64,000 bases of DNA from DATAGF01 sp963813355 (lineage in GTDB: Bacteria; Actinomycetota; Thermoleophilia; Miltoncostaeales; Miltoncostaeaceae). Of the stretch, positions 52,239 to 60,721 are shown in pieces (the stretch's first letter is position 1; the number at the start of each line of letters is the position of its first letter). The translations under genes and the position numbers were made by a program. The notes below the pieces were generated by a model. It saw only the letters and a program-made list of their open reading frames with translations. It was not told where the DNA came from and made no database searches. The stretch is taken from assembly GCA_963813355.1 (NCBI GenBank), contig CAWEYS010000022.1, positions 218,127 through 282,126 on the forward strand. Reading direction: 5' to 3'.

Positions 52239-53842
52239 GCCCGCGGGGCCTCGGGGGCGCCCCAGGAGATCGGCACCGGCCGCTCGATCGCCACCACCAC
52301 CACGTCGTCGCGCAGGCTCTGGTCCTCGTGGCGGCGGGCGGCGTCGATGAGGCGCTCGACGCGCAACTCGACGGCCGAGGTCCGCTCGGCCGCCAGGACG
52401 GCGCAGGCCCGCTCGATGCCGAAGGTGTCCGCGCCGCGGCGCGCCTCGATCAGCCCATCGGTGTAGAGCACGATCGTCCCGCCCGGCGGCAGCGAGGCGT
52501 GGGTCACCGGCCACTCCGCCTCGTCGAACACACCCAGCAGGGGGCCGGTGATGATGGGCTCGAGGGGCTGACAGACGGTGGCCGTGAGGAAGAACGGCAT
52601 CGGGTGCCCGGCCGCCGCGAAGCTCACCGATCCGCGCGGGTCGATGAGCATGTAGATGATCGAGGCGAAGAGGCCCTCGGCCCGCTGGGCCGGCTGGGCC
52701 ATCTGGGCGTTGAGGGCCGCCAGCACCGCCGCCGGGTTCGGGTTCACCGACACGAGCGTGCGCCAGCCGAAGCGCAGTCCCGCGGCCTGGGCGGCGGCCG
52801 GGGCGCCGTGGCCGGCCATGTCCCCGACCATCACGGCCAGCCGCCCGTCCGGCAGCATGTCCGCGTCGTAGAAGTCGCCCCCCACCAGCAGCGCCCGCTC
52901 GGCCGGCTGGTAGCGGGCGGCCAGGCGCAGGCCGCGCACGCTCGGCAGGCGCTCGGGCAGCAGGCCGTTCTGGACCGTCTCCCAGAGCTGGCGCTCGGTC
53001 CTCTGGGCGGCCTCCCGCCGGGCCGCCGCGGCGACGGCGTCGCGCTCGCCCTTCACCTCGCGCTGCATGAGATTGAAACCCTCCATCAGCTCGGCCAGCT
53101 CGCGCACGGCGTCGCGGCTCGGCGGGATGGGGTCGGACAGCCGGCCCCGCGTGACGCGGCCGACGCCCTCGCTGAGCAGCGCGACCGGGCCGCCGACCCG
53201 GCGCCAGAGCTGGCGGCTGACCACGACGACGACGATCAGCGTCAGCAGGGCGGCGACGCAGATCGCGGCGAAGGTCAGGAGGCCGCGGCGGTCGTTGCCC
53301 GCCAGCGCGTCGACGCGGACCCGCTCGATCTCCTCGAGCAGGCGGGTGTGCTCGGCGCGGAAGGCGTTGAACCGCCCCTCGCTGAGGCCCTGGTTGATGC
53401 GGCGGATGGCCTCCTGCTCGCGCCCCTGGCGGCGCAGGCGGATCAGCTCGACGGCCTCCGAGAACCACAGCTGCGCGGTCCGGTCCACGGCGTCCGCCGA
53501 GACCTCCAGGTCGGGCTCGCCGCTCAGCTGCTCGCGCAGCTCGGCCGTGACGCCCGGGTAGCGGTCGCGGGCGGCCTGGTACTCGCGCAGGTTGTCGCCG
53601 CTCGGCAGCAGGATGTAGGCGCGGTTGGCGCTCTGGGCGCTCAGCAGGATGGTCAGGAGCTCGTTGGCGGTCTGCTGCCGGGAACGCGCCTGCTCGCCCC
53701 CGTCGCGGTAGTCGCTGGCGGTGCTGAGGATCCCGATGATCGCGACCGCGATCAGGACGCCCAGCACCACGGCGAGGCCCGCGACGAGGCCTGCCAGCAC
53801 CCGGCGGAGCGAGCCCGGGCCCCGGCGGCTCCGGAGAGTCAT
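52163..53842 (-). CDS. Membrane PP2C/SpoIIE phosphatase with CHASE3 and HAMP
   Basis: 559 residues. TM1 (~15-40), a CHASE3-like helical extracytoplasmic sensor (~45-185), TM2 (LLTFAAICVAALLTLIVVVV), HAMP (~215-265), a coiled-coil signalling helix, then the SpoIIE-type PP2C domain: LVGGDFYDADML, VMVGDMAGHGAPAA, FAAAGHPMPF, VLYTDGLIEAR, LRDDVVVVAI. All metal-binding Asp/Gly motifs are intact. Such RsbU/RsbP-like enzymes dephosphorylate anti-sigma-factor antagonists and so trigger general stress responses. It starts 13 bp after the KhtT-like gene, hence is the third gene of an ion-transport operon. Confidence 0.9.
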   Translation of the reverse strand: MTLRSRRGPGSLRRVLAGLVAGLAVVLGVLIAVAIIGILSTASDYRDGGEQARSRQQTANELLTILLSAQSANRAYILLPSGDNLREYQAARDRYPGVTAELREQLSGEPDLEVSADAVDRTAQLWFSEAVELIRLRRQGREQEAIRRINQGLSEGRFNAFRAEHTRLLEEIERVRVDALAGNDRRGLLTFAAICVAALLTLIVVVVVSRQLWRRVGGPVALLSEGVGRVTRGRLSDPIPPSRDAVRELAELMEGFNLMQREVKGERDAVAAAARREAAQRTERQLWETVQNGLLPERLPSVRGLRLAARYQPAERALLVGGDFYDADMLPDGRLAVMVGDMAGHGAPAAAQAAGLRFGWRTLVSVNPNPAAVLAALNAQMAQPAQRAEGLFASIIYMLIDPRGSVSFAAAGHPMPFFLTATVCQPLEPIITGPLLGVFDEAEWPVTHASLPPGGTIVLYTDGLIEARRGADTFGIERACAVLAAERTSAVELRVERLIDAARRHEDQSLRDDVVVVAIERPVPISWGAPEAPRAQPAASPSPDGAPAAGEPSPMKLTR

Positions 53843-53855
53843 CCGGCCGCTCCCC

Positions 53856-54353
53856 TCAGGCGGTCGGGCCCTCCCGCACGAGGCGGTTGATCTCGTCGAA
53901 GCTCTCCGGCCGCCCGATCACGACGAGGGTGTCGTCGGCGCGGAGGACCTCGTCGGGATGCGGGGTCGCGAGCGAGCCGGACTCGCGCAGGATGGCGACG
54001 ATGGTCGCCCCGGTCGTCGAGCGGATGCGGCAGGTCGCCACCGTGAGGCCGACGAGCGGGCTGTCGGGCGGCAGCTCGATCCACTCCATGACCAGGTCCT
54101 CGAGCGCGACCTCCAGGTCCTTGACGAGCTGCGGCCGGTAGACGACGCCGCCGAGGATGGCGCCGAGCTGGCGGGCCTCCTCGTCGTTCAGGGTGAGGAC
54201 GTGCGGCTCGTCGTCGTCGGTGTAGTGGTAGATCTCGCGCATCCCGTCGAGGTGCACCACCGACGACAGCTTCTCGCCGCGATGGGTGCGCAGCGTGAAC
54301 TTCGTGCCCACGCCGGGAAGCCGGGTCTCGCGGACCTCGAGCATCGGGGTCAT
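53856..54353 (-). CDS. RCK_C (TrkA-C) regulatory subunit, KhtT-like
   Basis: 165 residues. N-terminal KhtT-type domain (ETRLPGVGTKFTLRTHRGEK). C-terminal RCK_C domain (~85-160): ELPPDSPLVGLTVATCRIRS, ILRESGSLATPHPDEVLRADD, LVVIGRPESFDEIN. It gates the antiporter encoded 4 bp upstream in response to a nucleotide or ligand. Soluble. Confidence 0.9.
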   Translation of the reverse strand: MTPMLEVRETRLPGVGTKFTLRTHRGEKLSSVVHLDGMREIYHYTDDDEPHVLTLNDEEARQLGAILGGVVYRPQLVKDLEVALEDLVMEWIELPPDSPLVGLTVATCRIRSTTGATIVAILRESGSLATPHPDEVLRADDTLVVIGRPESFDEINRLVREGPTA

Positions 54354-54357
54354 CTCC

Positions 54358-55515
54358 TCACTGTCGGCTCGGCGAGCGGGTGGGGAATGCGCGCCTCCCG
54401 ATGCGCCGCGACTCTCTCATCAATACCACCCCCGCGACCGCGGTCGCCAGGACGAACAGGCCCGCGAAGGCGCCCACCAGCTCGCGGAACGCGGGGTCGA
54501 GCGCGACGCCCCCGGCGGCCACGGTGGCGAGGATGATCGTGAACTCACCCCGCGCGACGAGCGCCGCCCCCACGTTCACGCTCTCGCGCGAGGTGAAACC
54601 GGTGGACCTCCCCGCAAGGTAGCCCCCGACGAGCTTGCCCGCCACCGCGACCGGCACCGCCAGGAGCAGCCACTCGGCGGCGTCCGGCGCCTCGCCGAGG
54701 TCGACCTCGAGGCCGAAGGCGAAGAAGAAGATCGCCGCCGCGAAGTCGCGCAGCCCCAGGAGCTGCTGCTCGATCTGGTTCCGCACCTCGCTGCCCGACA
54801 GGAGGATGCCGGCCAGCAGCGCCCCGACCGCCTCCGACAGGCCCGCCGCATCGGCGAGGGCCGCGCCGCCGAGGGCGATGGCCAGCGCCCCCAGCAGCAG
54901 CTGCTCGCGGTCGAGGCGGGGGCCGATCCGGTCGATCGCGTGGTGGGCCCACCGGCCCACCAGCAGGAAGGCGACCACGAAGGCGAGCGCGATGCCCGCC
55001 GTGAGGGCGATCTCGGCCCCGCCCACCGACTCGCCGCTCGCCAGGGCGGCCGCGACTCCGAGGAACACGGCGATCGCCAGGTCCTCGAACACCAGGACGC
55101 CGAGCACGAGGTCGGTCTCGTCGTCGCCGAGGCGGCGCAGGTCGAAGAGCGCGCGCGTGACGATGCCGCTGCTCGAGATGTAGATCAGCCCGGCCATCAG
55201 CACGGCCTCCGGGCCGGGGCCGAGCAGGGCGATCCCGACCAGGAGGCCGAGGCCCGCGTTGAGGACGAGGTCGATGAGCCCGCCCACCACGACCATCCGG
55301 CGGGCGGCCGTGAGCCGGTCCAGGGAGAACTCCAGGCCCAGGAAGAACAGCAGCAGCACGATCCCCAGACGGGCCAGGAGGTCCGTGCCCTCCGACGGCT
55401 CGATGATCGTGGGGAAGCCCGGCGAGGGCCCCAACAGGATCCCCGCAGCGATGAAGATCGGGATCGCGGAAAGCCTCAGCCGACCCGCCAGCACGCTCGC
55501 CGCGACGAGCGTCAC
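54358..55515 (-). CDS. CPA2-type cation:proton antiporter, KhtU-like
   Basis: 385 residues, about 11-12 TM helices. Core motifs are LLFFLGLEFSLDRL, SSSGIVTRALFDLRRLGDDE and VFEDLAIAVFLG. The ED-type pair in TM5 (VLVFEDLAI) is typical of K+/H+ exchangers. No ATG/GTG/TTG precedes the GTG at 55515 in the open frame, although the frame continues upstream (LLELSDLAVVLVTLVAAS) through what looks like the rest of TM1. A CTG start near 55545 is possible. Works with the KhtT-like RCK_C protein to expel K+ or Na+. Confidence 0.88.
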   Translation of the reverse strand: MTLVAASVLAGRLRLSAIPIFIAAGILLGPSPGFPTIIEPSEGTDLLARLGIVLLLFFLGLEFSLDRLTAARRMVVVGGLIDLVLNAGLGLLVGIALLGPGPEAVLMAGLIYISSSGIVTRALFDLRRLGDDETDLVLGVLVFEDLAIAVFLGVAAALASGESVGGAEIALTAGIALAFVVAFLLVGRWAHHAIDRIGPRLDREQLLLGALAIALGGAALADAAGLSEAVGALLAGILLSGSEVRNQIEQQLLGLRDFAAAIFFFAFGLEVDLGEAPDAAEWLLLAVPVAVAGKLVGGYLAGRSTGFTSRESVNVGAALVARGEFTIILATVAAGGVALDPAFRELVGAFAGLFVLATAVAGVVLMRESRRIGRRAFPTRSPSRQ

Positions 55516-55720
55516 CAGAACTACGGCGAGATCGCTGAGCTCGAGCAGGGACGCCTTCGGCCGTGGGCGGGGGTCCGCGGAAGCCTAGTGGACCGGCGGC
55601 GCTACCCCTCTCGGGCCATCGCCGCGCCAGCCTTATGAAGCGCTTCGACGGCGTTGAGGGCCGCCTGAGGTTCGGCGGCTAGCCTGGGCGTCGACCGGAG
55701 ATGAGGGAGCGGGAGGCGCG

Positions 55721-56537
55721 ATGCACGATCACGACCGGGGCCTGCAGTTCGACGTGTCGACGCTGATGACGCGCCGGCGGGCGCTCCAGCTCGTCGCCGC
55801 CGGCGGCCTGGTCGCGGTGGTGGGGTGCGGCTCGTCGTCGAGCGACTCATCCGGCACCGCCGCGGCGACGGCGGAGGCCGCGGGCGCGACGACCGACGCC
55901 GCCCCGGGCGCGACCGCCGAGATCCCGGAGGAGACCGCCGGCCCCTTTCCCGCCGACGGCTCGAACGGGGTCAACGTGCTGACCGAGAGCGGCATCGTGC
56001 GCTCCGACCTCACGTCGAGCTTCGGGTCCGCGTCGGCGACCGCCGAGGGCGTGCCCCTCACCGTCTCGCTGACCATCCTCGACATCGCGGCGGGCGGCGC
56101 GCCGGCCGAGGGCGCCGCCGTCTACCTGTGGCACTGCGACCGGGAGGGCCGCTACTCGCTCTACGACTCGGCGATCGCGGGCGAGAACTACCTGCGCGGC
56201 GTCCAGGCGTCCGACGCCGACGGCGCCCTCTCCTTCACCACCATCTGGCCGGGCGCCTACTCGGGCCGCTGGCCCCACATCCACTTCGAGGTCTACCCGA
56301 GCCTGGCCGAGGCCACCGCGGCGGGCTCGAAGTTGGTGACGTCCCAGATCGCCCTGCCGCAGGAGGCCTGCGAGGCCGTCTACGCCACCGCCGGCTACGA
56401 GCAGAGCGCGCGGCAACCTGGCCGGCACCTCGCTGGCCACGGACATGGTCTTCGCCGACGGCTACTCGACCCAGCTCGCCACGGCCGGCGGCTCCCCGCA
56501 GGAGGGGATGGCGATCGCGCTCAACGTGGGGGTGTGA
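55721..56537 (+). CDS. Exported intradiol ring-cleavage dioxygenase (frameshifted near its end)
   Basis: 271 residues after deleting one extra G at about 56413. The start HDRGLQFDVSTLMTRRRALQL is typical of exported actinobacterial intradiol dioxygenases. A Tat-like RRR motif, hydrophobic stretch and lipobox-like VVGC follow. Fe(III) ligands: first Tyr in the LWHCDREGRYSLYD region, second Tyr in WPGAYSGRWPHIHFE, and both His of that HIH. The enzyme opens catechol-type rings with O2. Being exported, it may act on lignin-like or humic phenols. The 3' end overlaps pyrD by 17 bp (convergent). Confidence 0.87.
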
Positions 56538-57631
56538 GGGACCCCACGACCTCGGAGACGTGCCGGACCCCCTCGCGGTCCATGCGCTCCAGGAGGCCCG
56601 CCGCGATCGTCCGGGCGGTGCGCGGCCCCCCGTAGACGAAGCCGGTGTAGAGCTGCACCAGCGACGCCCCCGCGGCGAGCTTCTCCCAGGCGTCGTCGGC
56701 GGTGAAGACCCCGCCCACGCCGACCACGACCAGCCGCCCCGCCGCCCGGCCCGCGACCCTCGCGACCAGAGAAGTTGCTTGCTCACGCAACGGCGCTCCG
56801 GACAGGCCGCCCGGGCGCGCGGCGAGCCGGTCCGGCGAGCGCAGGCCGCGGCGCGACACGGTGGTGTTGGCCACGATCACCCCGGCCAGGCCCCGCTCCA
56901 TCGCCAGGTCGACCGCGGCGTCGACCTGGGCGGGCTCGAGGTCGGGCGCCAGCTTCACCAGCACCGGCCGCGGCGCGCCGCCGCGCGCCCTGGGCCCGGC
57001 GCCGGTTGACCTCGTCGACCGCGGCGAGGATCTCGCCGAGCGGACCGGTCGCCTGGAGGTCGCGCAGCCCGGGGGTGTTGGGCGAGCTCACGTTCACGGT
57101 CAGGTAGTCGGCGTGGCGCCAGAGGGCCTCGACGCTGCGGGCGTAGTCGGCGGCGGCGCGGGCGGCCGGCGTGGCCTTCGACTTGCCGACGTTGACGCCG
57201 AGCGGCGCCCGCCCGAGCAGCTCGCGCCGCTCGAGCGCGTCGAGCTGGGCGGCCGTGGCGTCGGCGCCGGCGTTGTTGAAGCCCAGGCTGTTGATCAGGG
57301 CGCGGTCGTCGGGGAGGCGGTGCAGGCGCGGCCGGGGATTGCCCTCCTGGGGCACCGCCGTGACGGTCCCGATCTCGGCGAAGCCGAACCCGAGCGCCGG
57401 CCACGCGGCGACCGCCTTGGCGCGCTTGTCGAAGCCCGCGGCAAGGCCGACCGGGTTCGGGAAGCGCGTGCCCAGGAGGTCCTGGGCGAGCCGGCCGCCG
57501 CCGTCGGGGGGGCCGGCGAGGCCGTCGAGGACCGGCGCCGACGCCGCCAGCGAGGCGATCGCCAGCTCGTGGGCCCGCTCGGCGTCGAGGCGGAAGAGGA
57601 GCGGCCGCGCGAGGGACGCGTACAGGTCCAA
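56521..57631 (-). CDS. pyrD: Dihydroorotate dehydrogenase (quinone), class 2 (frameshifted)
   Basis: 369 residues after removing one extra base at about 56980-56990. Class-2 features: an N-terminal membrane-associating helix (LYASLARPLLFRLDAERAHE), FMN-binding NPVGLAAGFDK, INSLGFNNAG, catalytic Ser in NVSSPNTPGLR, VLVKLAPDL, VIVANTT and GVGGVFTADDAW. It oxidises dihydroorotate to orotate in pyrimidine synthesis, passing electrons to the quinone pool. TTG start at 57631. No other pyrimidine genes are near. Confidence 0.93.
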
Positions 57632-57638
57632 GCCGCCC

Positions 57639-57926
57639 CTACGCCGTGGCCAGGCGGTCCGCCTCGGCGGCCATCTTCAGGTCGTTCTCGGTAACGCCGC
57701 CCTGGCTGTGGGTCAACCAGCTCACCGTGACCGTGTTCCACGAGATCGTCAGGTCGGGGTGGTGGTCCGCGGCCTCGGCGGCCTCGGCGAGCCGGTTCAC
57801 ATAGCCGACCGAACCCATGAACCCGCCGTCGAAACTGAAGTCCTTGACGATGGCCGCGCCCTCGGCGCGCCAGCCCGGCAGCTGGCGCAGCGCCTGGCGG
57901 ACCTCCTCCTCGCTCAACGTCGCCAC
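57639..57926 (-). CDS. Pterin-4a-carbinolamine dehydratase
   Basis: 95 residues. The signature EAADHHPDLTISWNTVTVSW contains the catalytic HHP and the later His in LTHSQGG. LPGWRAEG opens the domain. It dehydrates 4a-hydroxytetrahydropterin, recycling pterin cofactors. No pterin-dependent hydroxylase is in the window, and family members also act as moonlighting or Moco-related proteins. GTG start, 7 bp ahead of pyrD on the same strand. Confidence 0.94.
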   Translation of the reverse strand: MATLSEEEVRQALRQLPGWRAEGAAIVKDFSFDGGFMGSVGYVNRLAEAAEAADHHPDLTISWNTVTVSWLTHSQGGVTENDLKMAAEADRLATA

Positions 57927-58116
57927 GTCGGCCTCCCGCGTCGGATGGGCGCAGACGGAATCTACCGGCCCCTTGCCCCGGGGGGGCCACCGTCACCGTT
58001 CAGTAAGCGCTCGGCCAAACCCGCCGGATCGAAGTGGACCGGGGACTCCGGTTGATCTAGGTTGCCGAACCGGACCGCCGCGTCCGCATCTGCACCCGAT
58101 CCGCCGGAGCCGCCCC

Positions 58117-59580
58117 GTGAGCACCGCCGCACCGATCAGAGTCCCCAACAAGTGGCTCGTCCTGGTGCTCGTGTGCATCGCCCAGTTCATGGTCGTGCTG
58201 GACGCGACCGTCGTGAACGTGGCGCTGCCCTCGATCCAGGAGGACCTCGACTTCTCGGCCAGCTCGCTGCAGTGGGTCGTGAACGCATACACCCTCGCCT
58301 TCGGCGGCTTCCTGCTGCTCGGCGGCCGGGCCGCCGACTTCGTGGGGCGCAAGCGCCTGTTCATCGCCGGCGTGATCCTCTTCACCGGCGCGTCGTTCCT
58401 GGCCGGCTTCGCGACCTCCTCCGAGTTCCTCATCGTGGCGCGCGCGCTGCAGGGCCTCGGCGCGGCCATGGTGTCGCCCGCGGCGCTGTCGATCGTGACC
58501 ACGACCTTCAAGGAGGGCGCCGAGCGCACGAGGGCGCTGAGCGTCTGGGCAGCCATCGCCGTCGGCGGCGCGGCCGTCGGGCTGCTGCTCGGCGGGGTCC
58601 TCACCGAGTACCTGTCGTGGGAGTGGATCTTCTTCGTCAACGTGCCGGTCGGGATCGCCGCGGTGCTGCTGTCGCTGCGCTTCGTCCCCGAGTCGCGGGT
58701 CGCCACCCGCGGCGTCAACGTGCTCGGCGCGATCAGCGTCACCGCCGGGCTCACGCTGCTGGTCTACGCCATCGTGCGCACGCAGGAGTACGGCTGGCTG
58801 TCGGCGCAGACGCTCGGCCTGGCCGGTGCCGCGCTGGCCCTCCTCGCGGCGTTCGTCCTCATCGAGCTGCGCTCGAAGGCGCCGCTGGTGCGCCTCGGGA
58901 TCTTCCGCACCCGCTCCCTCACGAGCGCCAACGCCGCGATGCTCGCCGTGGCCGGTGGCATGTTCGCCGTCTTCTACTTCGCCTCGCTCTACGTGCAGGA
59001 CATCCTGGGCTTCACGCCCGTGCAGGCAGGCCTGGCGTTCCTGCCGCTGACCGCGGGCATCATCCTGTTCTCGGGGATGGCCCAGCAGGCGATCGCCCGC
59101 ATCGGGGTGCGCTGGGTGGCGATGACGGGGATGGCGACGGCCGCGATCGGGCTGATGCTCCTGTCGCTGGCGCCGGTGGACGGCAGCTACGCCGCCGACG
59201 TCCTGCCCGGGCTGCTGGTGATGTCGGCCGGCCTCGGCTTCACGTTCGTCCCGCTCACGCTCATCGCGACCACCAACGTCAGGGACGAGGACGCCGGGCT
59301 CGCATCCGGGCTGTTCAACTCCTCGCAGCAGATCGGCGGCGCGCTCGGCCTGGCGATCCTCTCGACGGTCGCGGCCAGCACCACCACCGACGCCCTGCCC
59401 GGCGGGGCCGCGCCGACCGCGGCCGAGCAGGCCTCGGCGCTGGTCGACGGCTTCCAGATGGCCTTCGCGGTGGGCGCAGGGCTTATGATCATCGGAGTGA
59501 TCGTCACCGCGCTCTTCATCCGCCGCAGCGACGTGGCCGCCATTCAGGCGACGGAGGCCCCGGCCATGACCGGTGTCTAG
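58117..59580 (+). CDS. DHA2-family MFS drug exporter (14 TM)
   Basis: 487 residues with the 14-helix DHA2 pattern: VVLDATVVNVALPSI in TM1, RAADFVGRKRLFIAG loop motif A, ARALQGLGAAMVSPAALSI motif B region, and WEWIFFVNVPVGI. It exports drugs or dyes by proton antiport. GTG start at 58117. Its stop overlaps the GTG of a TetR regulator by 8 bp, so the regulator is co-transcribed and probably represses its own operon. Confidence 0.93.
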   Translation: MSTAAPIRVPNKWLVLVLVCIAQFMVVLDATVVNVALPSIQEDLDFSASSLQWVVNAYTLAFGGFLLLGGRAADFVGRKRLFIAGVILFTGASFLAGFATSSEFLIVARALQGLGAAMVSPAALSIVTTTFKEGAERTRALSVWAAIAVGGAAVGLLLGGVLTEYLSWEWIFFVNVPVGIAAVLLSLRFVPESRVATRGVNVLGAISVTAGLTLLVYAIVRTQEYGWLSAQTLGLAGAALALLAAFVLIELRSKAPLVRLGIFRTRSLTSANAAMLAVAGGMFAVFYFASLYVQDILGFTPVQAGLAFLPLTAGIILFSGMAQQAIARIGVRWVAMTGMATAAIGLMLLSLAPVDGSYAADVLPGLLVMSAGLGFTFVPLTLIATTNVRDEDAGLASGLFNSSQQIGGALGLAILSTVAASTTTDALPGGAAPTAAEQASALVDGFQMAFAVGAGLMIIGVIVTALFIRRSDVAAIQATEAPAMTGV

Positions 59581-60229
59581 CCCCACCACGCTGCGCTCGG
59601 ACGCGGCCCGCAACCGCGAGCGCATCCTCGCGGCCGCGTCCGAGCTCTTCGCCGAGAGCGGCGCCGATCTCAGCGTCGATGAGATCGCGCGCCGCGCCGG
59701 CGTGGGGCACGCGACGGTCTTCCGCCGCTTCCCCACCAAGGAGGACCTGGTCGTCGCGATGTTCGAGGCGCGCCTGCTCGAGGTGGCCCGCGCCGCCGAG
59801 GAGGCCGAGGCCCTCGACGACCCGTGGGAGGGCCTGCGGACGGCGATGGAGCACATCGCCGCCAAGCAGGTGCGCGACCGCGGGCTCTTCGAGGCCGTGG
59901 CCACCGAGGTGATCGGGTCGCCGAAGCTGCGCGAGGCCCGCCACCGGGTGATGGAGCCGTTCGCACGCCTGCTGCGGCGGGCCCAGGACGCCGGCGCGGT
60001 CCGCGCCGACCTCGAGCCCCAGGACGTCATCTTCCTGGTCACCGCGGCGGGCCACGCCGCCCCGTGCCGCATCGACCTGCCCGAGGTCTGGAGGCGCTAT
60101 CTCGGCGTCATCCTCGACGGCATGCGGCCCGAGGGCGCCTCGCCCCTCTCGCCGGGCGCCCCCACGGTGACCGACCTGGACCGGGCCCTCGAGGAGGCCG
60201 CCTGCCGGGGAGGCGACCCGGCCGCCTGA
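59573..60229 (+). CDS. TetR-family regulator
   Basis: 218 residues. HTH: AASELFAESGADLSVDEIARRAGVGHATVFRRFPTK is the standard TetR N-terminal domain. The C-terminal ligand-binding part is TetR_C-like (QVRDRGLFEAVATEV). Coupled to the DHA2 exporter upstream. The last 133 bp overlap the convergent MarR gene, so one of the two tails is probably non-essential. Confidence 0.92.
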   Translation: MSSPTTLRSDAARNRERILAAASELFAESGADLSVDEIARRAGVGHATVFRRFPTKEDLVVAMFEARLLEVARAAEEAEALDDPWEGLRTAMEHIAAKQVRDRGLFEAVATEVIGSPKLREARHRVMEPFARLLRRAQDAGAVRADLEPQDVIFLVTAAGHAAPCRIDLPEVWRRYLGVILDGMRPEGASPLSPGAPTVTDLDRALEEAACRGGDPAA

Positions 60230-60702
60230 GGCGGGTCGTCCTCGGCGAGCGCGCGCGCGAGCGCCTCCATGCCGCCGACGATCGCGGCCCTCTCGGACTC
60301 GTCGAGGCGCTCGAGGAGCGCGCGGATGCGGCCGCGCACGGCGTCGTCGGCCTGATCCAGCACGCGGCGCCCGGCGCGCGTGAGCTCGACCGGGCGGCGG
60401 CGGCGGTCCTCCTGGTCGGCGGTCGGCGCCTTGCGCACCCAGCCGGCCCGGGCGAGCGACTGCAGCATCCGCGTGGCCGTGCTCACGGCGACGCCGGTCC
60501 GGGCGGCGACCTCGCTCACCGAGCCGGGCCCGTGGGCGAGCGCGAGCAGCGTGAGGTGCTGAGGCGTGGTGAGGCGCTCGCCCTCCGTCGCGCCGGCCGC
60601 GCGGCGCTCCTGGTGGGCGAGGATGAGCGGCGCGACGCGGGCGCGGAGGTCGGCGACGGCGTCGACGAGTGCGTCGAGATCGGCGGGACCTGGGCGGGAC
60701 AT
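60097..60702 (-). CDS. MarR-family regulator
   Basis: 201 residues. The winged-helix core spans ~45-145 (TTPQHLTLLALAHGPGSVSE; TGVAVSTATRMLQSLARAGW; DRRRRPVELTRAGRRVLD). The ~45-residue tail is Arg/Ser-rich and lies opposite the TetR gene. Divergent from an MFS exporter with 19 bp between start codons, so it very likely represses that exporter and itself. Confidence 0.88.
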   Translation of the reverse strand: MSRPGPADLDALVDAVADLRARVAPLILAHQERRAAGATEGERLTTPQHLTLLALAHGPGSVSEVAARTGVAVSTATRMLQSLARAGWVRKAPTADQEDRRRRPVELTRAGRRVLDQADDAVRGRIRALLERLDESERAAIVGGMEALARALAEDDPPQAAGSPPRQAASSRARSRSVTVGAPGERGEAPSGRMPSRMTPR

Positions 60703-60721
60703 CGATTGTATTGTGCAACGA
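60703..60721. promoter_or_regulatory. Overlapping divergent promoters of marR and MFS exporter
   Basis: In 19 bp, TATTGT (60709-60714, plus) ends 7 nt before the exporter ATG and CACAAT (complement of 60710-60715, minus) ends 7 nt before the marR ATG. The two -10 boxes overlap. TTGTGCAA (60712-60719) is a near-palindrome of the kind bound by MarR proteins. One bound dimer would block both directions. Confidence 0.5.
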
